Assembly: GCA_900318335.1 (NCBI GenBank)
Contig: ONKF01000028.1
Span: forward strand, 1-58,843
Reading direction: 5' to 3'
Length of the DNA: 58,843 nucleotides
Source: an uncultured Prevotellaceae bacterium
GTDB taxonomy: Bacteria > Bacteroidota > Bacteroidia > Bacteroidales > Muribaculaceae
Positions 51,998 through 58,843 of the stretch are shown here, in pieces. The notes beneath the pieces were generated by a model, which did not search any database, was not told the DNA's origin, and worked only from the letters and a program-made list of their open reading frames with translations. The stretch's first letter is position 1, and each line of letters opens with the position of its first letter. The translations under genes and the position numbers were made by a program.

Positions 51998-52858
51998 TTA
52001 GCGTAGGGAGATGCGCTGCAGCACGATGACAATGGCGCCCTTGTTGTCGAGCAATGCCATCTCGTTGTTATTGATGCGTTTGCAGGATTCGGTGCTCTCC
52101 AGCGCTAAGAGCAGGGCGGTCTCGATGTCGATGTCCTCGCAATCGTGTTCGGTGGAGTGCAGGTCCTCAAACTGGATGGCCATATCCTTGGCCGGGTCCA
52201 GGGTGATAATGCCGTTGATGATATTGCATCCTGTGTCACCATGGATGGTTTGCTCGATAGCATCGACAACCACGCGCATATTACGTTCGCTGACATTCTC
52301 GCTGTCAATCTCCTTGATGAGCCAGGCACCGTTCATGGCGTCAAGGTTGTGGCGCTTGAGCACCATGATGACGGTTCCCTTGGAATTCATCAGGTTCAGG
52401 TATTGGGCATTGAATTGTGTCTGGAGGGTGTAGCGGCGCACGTCGGCCAGGGTGTGCATGATGGTCTTCTCGCTGGTGACGTTGTGGCACTGCCTGTCAG
52501 TGGAAATGAACTCGCCGAAAATCAGGTTATTGCCACTCAACTGGAATGTGCCGTTAATGGTGTTGCAGCCATTGTTGCCATACACCTTGTTGCCACCTGC
52601 AAAGTCGAGGTAGAGATAAGCCCTCTCGATAGTATAGACCTTCTTCTTGCGCATCGTCACGATATCCCACTCGCCATAGAGCTGTTTGGCGGGGTCGGTG
52701 ACAGTGACCTCACGCATGGACTGCTCCGCATTGGCCGTAGCGTTCTCGACGGTCACGGCTTTCTTCTGGTATTTCTTGTCTTTCTTCTTGTCGGCATGCA
52801 TTGTGGCTGGAGCCATCAAGATGCTCATTAAGAGGATGATAAAGATATGCTTTCTCAT
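51998..52858 (-). CDS. Secreted protein with two META domains
   Basis: A 286-aa protein with a signal peptide ending MHADKK, then two META (HslJ-like) domains. The first has LYGEWDIVTMRKKKVYTIERA and NNGCNTINGTF; the second has MNGAWLIKEIDSENVSERNMR, GDTGCNIINGIITLDP and TEHDCEDIDIETALLLAL. Each domain keeps the conserved N/D-x-G-C-N-x-I-N-G motif. HslJ in E. coli is linked to novobiocin resistance and heat shock; the role here is unknown. Confidence 0.85.
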   Translation of the reverse strand: MRKHIFIILLMSILMAPATMHADKKKDKKYQKKAVTVENATANAEQSMREVTVTDPAKQLYGEWDIVTMRKKKVYTIERAYLYLDFAGGNKVYGNNGCNTINGTFQLSGNNLIFGEFISTDRQCHNVTSEKTIMHTLADVRRYTLQTQFNAQYLNLMNSKGTVIMVLKRHNLDAMNGAWLIKEIDSENVSERNMRVVVDAIEQTIHGDTGCNIINGIITLDPAKDMAIQFEDLHSTEHDCEDIDIETALLLALESTESCKRINNNEMALLDNKGAIVIVLQRISLR

Positions 52859-53039
52859 TATAGATTGGCCATTTTTTATGTTTCAAACTTCAAAATTACT
52901 GCAAATCGGACGAAATGCCAAATCCATAGGCCCTTTTAATATAAATAAAGTCATAAAATGTGAAAAATGTCGCCTGCTGGAGCTGATTTTTGGTAGTGGA
53001 GTAATTTTGAAGTACTTTTGTCGTTATATTAACGCAATA

Positions 53040-55130
53040 ATGAAGAAGATACAGTCGATATACCGTCGCTTGGCGCTGTTGGCTTTGCTGGCAATGGCGG
53101 CAAGTATGCATGCCCAGATCAACACCGACCAGGTTGTCAACATCGGGCGCAATGCACTCTACTTCGAGGACTACATCCTTGCTATCCAGTATTTTAACCA
53201 GGCCATCAAGGCCAAGCCGTTTCTTGCCGAACCCTACTTTTACCGCTCCGTGGCCAAAATCAGCCTGGAGGACTACAGTGGGGCAGAGCAGGATGCCGGT
53301 ATGGCCATCGAGCGCAATCCGTTTATCGTCGATGCCTACCAGGTGCGTGGCGTGGCACGCCAGAACATGGGTTACTTCAAGGAGGCTGTTGAAGACTATG
53401 ACGCGGGTCTTAACCTCATGCCCGAGGACAAGAACATGCTCATGAACCGTGCCGTCTGTGAGGTGGAACTTAAGAATTATGATGAGGCACGTTCGACCTT
53501 TGAACGGCTATTACATCTTGACCGCCGCAATGACCGTGCATACATCGGCCTGGCTCAGATGTGCCTGGCCGAGAAAGATACCACTGCAGCTCTCGAGAAC
53601 CTGAACAAGAGCATCGCGTTGAGCAAGAACAATGCGCCTGCCTATGTCATGCGTGCCGAGATTGCCACGCGCTCCCGTCATGATTTTGAGAGTGCGGTGG
53701 CCGATATGGACAGCGCTATCCTCCTGGAGCCGCGCTATGCGGGCTACTTCATCAACCGTGCCTACATGAAGTACAACATTGATGATTACTTCGGTGCTAT
53801 GGCCGATTATGATTATGCACTGGGCTTGGATCCTAACAGTATCGAGGCCCACTTCAACCGTGGCTTGCTGCGAGCCGAGGTCGGTGATAACAACAAGGCC
53901 ATCAGCGACTTCAGTTTTGTGCTCAAGAAGAACCCGTCCAACTTCATGGCGCTCTATAACCGTGCCTTGCTGCACATGCGCACGGGGCAGTTCCGCGAGG
54001 CGGTACAGGACTTCACCGCCATTCTCAAGAAGTACCCCAACTTTGAGGCGGGCTATATGGCCCGAGGAGAGGCCAAGCGCCGAATGGGCGATAACAAGGG
54101 AAGCGAGGCCGACATGGAAAAGGCCATGTCGATCTTCCGCCGTAACAAGACCCACGTCTCCCACTTCAACCCTGCCGAAATCGAGGCGACTGCAGCCATC
54201 AAGAAGGCCGAACAGCGTGCGCTCGAGGGCGGCAAGGATGAACCCGAAACCGCCGAGGAGATTATGGATCGTTTCAATACCCTGCTCACGGTCAACGACA
54301 GGGATCCCGTTAAGCCCGAATATGCCAATCGCCAGCGTGGACACATCCAGAACGACAACATCGAGGTGGAGCCCATGCCCATGTTCATGCTGTCCTATTA
54401 TGCCAAGGATAACAAGCTCAATGGCAATACTTATTACGTGCGCGAGATTGGAGATGTCAACGAGAGCAAGCTGCTGCCTGGCACGCTCACTCTCGTCAAT
54501 GGAGAGCCGCAGCTTGGCGAGGAGGAAATCCAGCGTCATTTTGCCAATATCGAGTACTATAACTCACTGCTGGCGGGCGCCAAGCCCCGTAGTATAGACC
54601 ACTTTGCCCGTGGTGTGGATTATCTGCTTGTCAAGAACCCCGATGCCGCCATCGCTGATGCCGATGCCGCCATTGCGTTAAGCTCTCAGTTCATGTTGGC
54701 CTATTTCCTGCGTGCCGACGCGCATTACATGCAGTACCGTATGGCTCAAGCCCTTGATGCAACCTCAAGCGAGTTGCTGGCAGGAGCTCCCGACGCCAAG
54801 TCCCAGGCCATGCTGCGCCAGCGTCAGGACGTAACCACACTCGACCTGATGATGGCCGACTTGGACCAGGCGCTCAAACTTTCGCCCAAGAACGTCTATG
54901 CCCATTACAACAAGGGCAACGTTTACATGCTCCAGGGAGACTTCACCAGTGCCATCAGCTGCTACACCACCGCCATCGAGCTTAAACCCGACTTGGCCGA
55001 GGCCTACTACAACCGTGGCTTGATGTACCTGCGCATGGGTAACAAGAATATGGGTGTGGCTGACCTAAGTAAAGCTGGAGAGCTTGGCGTGCTCCCCAGC
55101 TATAATGTCCTCAAGCGCATGTCGCGCTGA
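53040..55130 (+). CDS. Secreted tetratricopeptide-repeat protein
   Basis: A 696-aa protein with signal MKKIQSIYRRLALLALLAMAASMHAQ and a long series of TPR repeats (about 30-330 and again 620-690). Clear units are PYFYRSVAKISLEDYSGAEQ and AHYNKGNVYMLQGDFTSAIS. The frame is open upstream to 52686, but the ATG at 53040 is the signal-peptide start. Function unknown; an envelope scaffold is likely. Confidence 0.85.
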   Translation: MKKIQSIYRRLALLALLAMAASMHAQINTDQVVNIGRNALYFEDYILAIQYFNQAIKAKPFLAEPYFYRSVAKISLEDYSGAEQDAGMAIERNPFIVDAYQVRGVARQNMGYFKEAVEDYDAGLNLMPEDKNMLMNRAVCEVELKNYDEARSTFERLLHLDRRNDRAYIGLAQMCLAEKDTTAALENLNKSIALSKNNAPAYVMRAEIATRSRHDFESAVADMDSAILLEPRYAGYFINRAYMKYNIDDYFGAMADYDYALGLDPNSIEAHFNRGLLRAEVGDNNKAISDFSFVLKKNPSNFMALYNRALLHMRTGQFREAVQDFTAILKKYPNFEAGYMARGEAKRRMGDNKGSEADMEKAMSIFRRNKTHVSHFNPAEIEATAAIKKAEQRALEGGKDEPETAEEIMDRFNTLLTVNDRDPVKPEYANRQRGHIQNDNIEVEPMPMFMLSYYAKDNKLNGNTYYVREIGDVNESKLLPGTLTLVNGEPQLGEEEIQRHFANIEYYNSLLAGAKPRSIDHFARGVDYLLVKNPDAAIADADAAIALSSQFMLAYFLRADAHYMQYRMAQALDATSSELLAGAPDAKSQAMLRQRQDVTTLDLMMADLDQALKLSPKNVYAHYNKGNVYMLQGDFTSAISCYTTAIELKPDLAEAYYNRGLMYLRMGNKNMGVADLSKAGELGVLPSYNVLKRMSR

Positions 55131-55161
55131 TGAGTTTTCTGTTACTTGTTTAGTGAAATGA

Positions 55162-55947
55162 TCAGTTGGCGGGTGTTTCTGTCAACTTCTTGAGCATGGC
55201 CTCGACTTTGTTGAGGCTGCCCTCGTTCTTGATAAGCACCTTGTAGTCCTTGTCCAGCAGATAGAAGCAGGGTAGGGTGGGAAGGTCATAGAGCTCGGCA
55301 TACTCGATCTGGTGGCTCTGGTTCCAGCCGTTAATCATCATCTTGGGATACTTGGCCTTCTTCCACAGTTTCTGGTCATCATAGGGGTAGATAGCAAGCA
55401 CAATGAGTTTCTTGTCGTTGACCAGCTTGTTGATCACCTCGTTCTCGGCCAGGCGCTGCTTCACGGCTTCGCACGACTCACAGTCAGGATTGTTGAAGTA
55501 CACCAGGATGTTGTCGGCCTTGAGGTCCTTGAGGTGATGTGTGGCCTTGTCGCCAGCAACGACGTAGTCAAAGTCGGCTGCCACGCTGCCAATCATGTTC
55601 TTCTTGGCACCCTCGAGCAGCAGGCGCTGCTTCTCCTTCTCGGCATTGCTCAACACAAAATTCTCGGTAACGTGCTTGAGAACAACCATATACAAGCCCT
55701 CGTTGTGAATGGGGTCGGCAGCATCGCTGAAGCGGCGCTCGGCAAGTTCCATCATCTGGCGATAGCCCTTGGGGTCCTTGGCCAGTGTCTCCATGGTCGC
55801 ATTCATCAGGAATTCGGCTTTGCGCTGTTCCAGATTGACCATCTGCTCTAACAATTGATTGTACTTCTCGGGTGCAGGCAGCGATTGTGCCTGGGTCATG
55901 AGCCATCCTGAGATGGCCACCATAGCGGCTAAAATGAGTTTTTTCAT
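55162..55947 (-). CDS. DUF5106/thioredoxin-fold periplasmic protein
   Basis: A 261-aa protein with a signal peptide ending MTQAQ. A helical N-terminal half (DUF5106-like) precedes a thioredoxin-fold half with the active-site motif NPDCESCEAVKQ, a CxxC pair. The strand LPTLPCFYLLDKDYKVL carries the cis-proline position. It is probably an envelope thiol-disulfide protein. ATG 55947 is chosen because the signal peptide starts there. It shares a divergent promoter with ybaK. Confidence 0.85.
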   Translation of the reverse strand: MKKLILAAMVAISGWLMTQAQSLPAPEKYNQLLEQMVNLEQRKAEFLMNATMETLAKDPKGYRQMMELAERRFSDAADPIHNEGLYMVVLKHVTENFVLSNAEKEKQRLLLEGAKKNMIGSVAADFDYVVAGDKATHHLKDLKADNILVYFNNPDCESCEAVKQRLAENEVINKLVNDKKLIVLAIYPYDDQKLWKKAKYPKMMINGWNQSHQIEYAELYDLPTLPCFYLLDKDYKVLIKNEGSLNKVEAMLKKLTETPAN

Positions 55948-55993
55948 TTTTCTATTCTGTTTAAATTCTGTTCGTTTACAAGTTATTGTCGTG

Positions 55994-56010
55994 CAAAAGT
56001 AGTAACTTTG
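55994..56010. promoter_or_regulatory. Back-to-back divergent -7 boxes of the thioredoxin-like and ybaK genes
   Basis: On the minus strand TACTTTTG (55994-56001) and on the plus strand TAACTTTG (56003-56010) are separated by a single base. Two RNA polymerases could not occupy both at the same time, so the two genes may be oppositely regulated. Confidence 0.6.
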
Positions 56011-56030
56011 CGGCATTAAGACAAGAAACG

Positions 56031-56522
56031 ATGAAAAAAATCAATAAAACCAATGCGGCACGCCTGCTGGATGCGGCGTCTGTAGCCTATGAGCTCATCC
56101 CCTATGAGGTGGATGAGACCGACTTGGGCGCGCAGCACATTGCCGACCAACTGGGCGAGAACATCGAGCAGGTATTCAAGACGCTGGTCCTGCAGGGCGA
56201 CAAGACGGGGCATCTCGTGTGTGTCATTCCTGGGGCCGAAGAGGTGGACTTGAAGAAAGCCGCTAAGGTGTCGGGCAACAAGAAGGTGGACCTTATCCCC
56301 ATGAAGGAGTTGCTGGCTACAACGGGCTACATCCGTGGCGGCTGCTCACCGGTGGGCATGAAAAAGCCTTTCCCCACCTATATTGACGAGACGTGCATCC
56401 TATATGACTACATCTACGTGAGTGCCGGGGTGCGTGGATTGCAGTTCAAGATCAACCCCGAGGCGCTGGTCGAGTTTGTTGGTGCCCAGGCCGTTGACCT
56501 GATAGCCGAAAAGACTGAATGA
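56031..56522 (+). CDS. ybaK: Cys-tRNA(Pro)/Cys-tRNA(Cys) deacylase, YbaK family
   Basis: A 163-aa trans-editing enzyme that hydrolyses mischarged Cys-tRNA(Pro). The motifs are LGAQHIADQLGENIEQVFKTL, then GHLVCVIPGAEEVDLKKAAK and YIRGGCSPVGMKKPFPTYID; the invariant lysine is in FKTL. It starts at 56031 rather than an in-frame codon 45 bases upstream. Its stop overlaps the aroC start (ATGA). Confidence 0.92.
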   Translation: MKKINKTNAARLLDAASVAYELIPYEVDETDLGAQHIADQLGENIEQVFKTLVLQGDKTGHLVCVIPGAEEVDLKKAAKVSGNKKVDLIPMKELLATTGYIRGGCSPVGMKKPFPTYIDETCILYDYIYVSAGVRGLQFKINPEALVEFVGAQAVDLIAEKTE

Positions 56523-57505
56523 TGATGAACACGATAGGCAAAATTCTGACGCTCACCACTTTCGGTGAGTCGCACGGACCTGCGATGGGTGGCGTGCTTG
56601 ACGGTGTGCCTGCGGGTGTGGATATCGACCTTGACGAACTGCAGCGCTTTGTGGACCGTCGCCGCACGGGACAAACCACTGGCAGCAGCACCCGGGCCGA
56701 GCAGGATAGGGTAGAGGTGCTCTCGGGCATCTGGCAAGGCAAGACGCTGGGCACTCCCATCGGCTTTATCATCCGTAATACCGATGCCCGCAGTGCCGAT
56801 TATGACGAAATTGCCCGTTGCTACCGCCCCAATCATGCCGACTACACGTGGCAGGCCAAATATGGCATCCGCGACCCGCGCGGAGGCGGCCGCGCCTCGG
56901 CACGTGAAACCGTGGCCCGTGTCGTGGCTGGCGGTATCGCCATTCAGGCATTGGCCCGTCTGGAAATCACGGTGGAGGCTTCTTTTTCACCTGTTGATCC
57001 TGCTGAACTTGAACGTGTTGCCAAGGATGGTGACACCCTGGGGGGCATTATCTCATGCGTGGTCAAGGGCGTTCCTGCAGGCTTGGGCGAACCGGTCTTC
57101 GGCAAGCTCCATGCCCAATTGGCGGCTGCAATGATGAGCATCCCGTCGGTCCACGGCTTTGAATATGGCGACGGCTTCGGCATGACCGACAAGCGGGGTA
57201 GCGAAGTGATGGACCGCTTCGTGAAACACGATGATGGCTCCATCGGCACTGTAACCAACCACTCGGGTGGCATCCAGGGTGGCATCAGCAATGGAGAGGA
57301 TATCACCATGCGCTTGGCATTCAAACCCGTTCCCACACTCATGCGCCCTGTTCCCGCTATTGACGGTGAGGGCAATCCCGTGACCCTGCAACCCCGTGGC
57401 CGCCATGATGTCTGGGTGTTGCCGCGTGCCCTGCCCATTGTCGAGGCAATGGCCGCGCTTGTCATTTTAGATAACTACTTAATCAAGAAAACAAATGAGC
57501 TCTAA
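56519..57505 (+). CDS. aroC: Chorismate synthase, unusually short
   Basis: The enzyme makes chorismate from EPSP using reduced flavin. The 328-aa protein has TTFGESHGPAMGG, DPRGGGRASARET and the C-terminal ALPIVEAMAALVILD. Bacteroidales and E. coli enzymes are about 355-361 aa (from memory). Between the RLEITVEASFSP segment and AKDGDTLGG about 30 residues are missing, including the cysteine-proline-aspartate block (FFCPDP in E. coli). That could be a lineage trait or another deletion. Three consecutive ATGs occur at the start; 56519 overlaps ybaK, and 56525 is also possible. Confidence 0.93.
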   Translation: MMMNTIGKILTLTTFGESHGPAMGGVLDGVPAGVDIDLDELQRFVDRRRTGQTTGSSTRAEQDRVEVLSGIWQGKTLGTPIGFIIRNTDARSADYDEIARCYRPNHADYTWQAKYGIRDPRGGGRASARETVARVVAGGIAIQALARLEITVEASFSPVDPAELERVAKDGDTLGGIISCVVKGVPAGLGEPVFGKLHAQLAAAMMSIPSVHGFEYGDGFGMTDKRGSEVMDRFVKHDDGSIGTVTNHSGGIQGGISNGEDITMRLAFKPVPTLMRPVPAIDGEGNPVTLQPRGRHDVWVLPRALPIVEAMAALVILDNYLIKKTNEL

Positions 57506-58241
57506 TGTGAATAAAAAGCAGTTCCGCATGGACTATTACCTTGCTGCGGGCGAGTGCAATCCCCAAGGCGAGATGCCCTTGACGCTATTGATGACCCGCA
57601 TTATCGAGGTCGCCACCTTTCATGCCAACTCGTGGGGTGTGGGCTATGCCCGCCTGATACAGGATAACCACGTGTGGGTGCTCTCGAGGGTGACCATCGA
57701 AATGAAGGCCTATCCCCGTGTCAATGAGAACTATAGCCTCACGACTTGGATTGAGGATTATAACCGTTACTTCTCGCAGCGCAATATGCGCATCGACGAT
57801 GCAAATGGCAATCCATTGGGTTACGTGCGCACCATCTGGATGGTCATCGACCTCAACACACGTGCCAGCGTGGACATCTCCCAATTGAGCTACATCCGCG
57901 AGAACGTTTCCGACACTCCTTGCCCCATCGAGCCCATGAGCCGCTTGCATCCCATCGAGGAAGGCCATTCCGTTGAATACACCTTCGGTTATATGGACTG
58001 TGATTTCAACCGTCACGTCAACACCGTGCGTTACCTCTCCCACTTGATGAACCTCTTCGACATGGATTGCTATGACAACTTTTTTATTCAGCGCATGGAG
58101 ATCTCTTTCATCAAGGAAACCCATTACAGTGAGACTTGCGAGTTTGTCATCGACGATAGCGACCCGATGGACTCCCACATGAGCATCACCGTCGATGGGG
58201 ACGACCACGTGCGCGCCCGCTTCCGCTGGAAAGAACGCTGA
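57495..58241 (+). CDS. Acyl-ACP thioesterase
   Basis: A 248-aa double-hot-dog thioesterase of the bacterial Acyl-ACP_TE family, which releases fatty acids from acyl carrier protein. The first half has AGECNPQGEMPLTLLMTRII and WVLSRVTIEMKAYPRV; the second has FGYMDCDFNRHVNTVRYLSH, holding the conserved asparagine and histidine. It overlaps aroC by 11 bases, so the two are coupled. Confidence 0.88.
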   Translation: MSSNVNKKQFRMDYYLAAGECNPQGEMPLTLLMTRIIEVATFHANSWGVGYARLIQDNHVWVLSRVTIEMKAYPRVNENYSLTTWIEDYNRYFSQRNMRIDDANGNPLGYVRTIWMVIDLNTRASVDISQLSYIRENVSDTPCPIEPMSRLHPIEEGHSVEYTFGYMDCDFNRHVNTVRYLSHLMNLFDMDCYDNFFIQRMEISFIKETHYSETCEFVIDDSDPMDSHMSITVDGDDHVRARFRWKER

Positions 58242-58245
58242 AACG

Positions 58246-58323
58246 AAACTACGAATTACGCGAATTAAACGAAGGCTCCGCTGCGGAAGCCAAAATTAGT
58301 TTAATTCGAGTAATTTGTAGTTT
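58246..58323. repeat. Palindromic intergenic element, copy 2
   Basis: A 25-bp inverted repeat (AAACTACGAATTACGCGAATTAAAC at 58246-58270 against 58299-58323) with two mismatches. It surrounds a GC-rich centre that can itself pair (GGCT with AGCC). Its first 21 bases are identical to the arm of the element at 39565-39634. A third fragment with TTCGTAGTTTT lies near 58357. Confidence 0.85.
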
Positions 58324-58338
58324 TTTATAGTTGCCCTA

Positions 58339-58368
58339 TTGTTTTTCATCGGATTATTCGTAGTTTTG
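58339..58368 (+). promoter_or_regulatory. Promoter of the SUMF1-type lipoprotein gene
   Basis: TTG (58339-58341) and TAGTTTTG (58361-58368) are spaced by 19 bases. The leader to the ATG at 58523 is about 150 bases and has no gene. Confidence 0.5.
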
Positions 58369-58522
58369 TGGTGTCTTTATGCCGGAGCCTGCCCGCTCGG
58401 ACTACACCTGGTTACGACGACCCCTGGCCGCACCGCACACGTGTCGCTAACCGTCCGCTTCAAACAAGAAAAGAATCTTTCAAATAAGTATAAGTCTAAC
58501 TTTAAACCCAAACAACAAAACA

Positions 58523-58843
58523 ATGATGAAGATTAAACCTTTATTCATTGCCATGATGGCCATTTGCTTGACCATGGGCTTCACTTCGTGTAGCAATGAT
58601 GAACCCGTCGATGAGCCCATTGATGAGCCCGTCGATGGCGAAGTGTTCACCTATAACGTGAACTCGGTACCGTTCAATATGGTATATGTCAAGGGAGGCA
58701 CCTTCTGGATGGGTGCTACCGATGAGCAGGCAGAGGACTACCATAGCAATGAGACCCCTGTGAACCGCGTTCATCTGTCGAGCTATTTCATCGGCCAGAC
58801 TGAGGTGACGCAAGCGCTGTGGCTCGAAGTGATGGGTGCCAAT
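58523..58843 (+). CDS. SUMF1/formylglycine-generating-enzyme-like lipoprotein (5' part only)
   Basis: The window ends after 107 codons. The signal MKIKPLFIAMMAICLTMGFTSC has the lipobox FTSC. An Asp/Pro-rich linker with repeated DEPVDEPIDEP follows. Then the start of an SUMF1-type domain appears: MVYVKGGTFWMGATDEQ, then SSYFIGQTEVTQALWLEVMG. The family includes enzymes that modify sulfatases and many secreted lectin-like relatives. The rest lies outside. Confidence 0.85.
   Translation, partial: MMKIKPLFIAMMAICLTMGFTSCSNDEPVDEPIDEPVDGEVFTYNVNSVPFNMVYVKGGTFWMGATDEQAEDYHSNETPVNRVHLSSYFIGQTEVTQALWLEVMGAN

Noticed and set aside
1-58843. CRISPR array or tRNA genes
   Set aside because: I saw no regularly spaced repeats and no cloverleaf-like sequence with CCA-type ends; the only clear RNA gene is rnpB.

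Overview
The window is a chromosomal segment of a Bacteroidales bacterium. The evidence is the Bacteroidetes-type promoters (a -7 box of the form TAnnTTTG with a TTG/TTTG element about 19-20 bp upstream), a short RpoD of 285 aa, gene families such as DUF4836, DUF4292, DUF5106 and DUF3109, a CarboxypepD-like/TonB receptor, and a GH92 mannosidase. Base composition is moderately GC-rich. A Muribaculaceae- or Prevotellaceae-like gut lineage is plausible, but the sequence alone does not fix the genus.

Layout. 1-8056: the 3' part of the spc and alpha ribosomal operons (rpsH end, rplF, rplR, rpsE, rpmD, rplO, secY, map, infA, rpmJ, rpsM, rpsK, rpsD, rpoA, rplQ), closed by a strong hairpin terminator. 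8141-15113 (minus): a ROK sugar kinase with a small lipoprotein, then dut, a TPR protein, a DUF4292 lipoprotein and a TonB-dependent receptor. 15423-22350: dGTPase, GH92 mannosidase, HflX, a ClbS/DfsB-like protein, a small lipoprotein and a metallo-beta-lactamase-fold hydrolase. 22389-28558: a GNAT/zinc-ribbon fusion, then a tandemly duplicated accessory island of small TPR genes, a roughly 460-bp repeated promoter/leader and secreted dockerin-repeat proteins, ending in a TerB-like, HTH and secreted-protein group. 28696-34669: a flavodoxin/NTF2-like/aldo-keto reductase group, a glycine-zipper lipoprotein, murI, and folP-cdaA-DUF3109. 34676-41898: two tandem CotH-like proteins with dockerin repeats, rplS (broken), an amphipathic-repeat protein, and the agmatine-to-putrescine genes aguA and aguB. 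42277-50143: a DUF4836 lipoprotein, an outer-membrane barrel, rpoD, a small GRPGAGRP-type DNA-binding protein, an HtrA protease, folC and RNase P RNA. 50144-58843: a DUF4153 membrane protein, a double-META protein, a TPR protein, a DUF5106/thioredoxin-like protein, ybaK, aroC, an acyl-ACP thioesterase and a truncated SUMF1-type lipoprotein.

The most striking observation is that four otherwise normal, nearly universal genes lack internal conserved blocks. rplF lacks about 53 codons, rpmJ 8, rpoA 18, and rplS about 20 with a frameshift. The flanking sequence is intact, and each in-frame product has exactly the Bacteroides family length minus the missing block (lengths from memory). aroC may be a fifth case. 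Either the assembly has collapsed these sites or the organism has strongly altered translation and transcription components; an assembly artefact is the default explanation. The most interesting accessory structure is the tandem TPR/leader/dockerin module at 23304-27404, with a decaying third TPR copy, together with the CotH-dockerin pair. That makes four dockerin-bearing secreted proteins with no cohesin in view.
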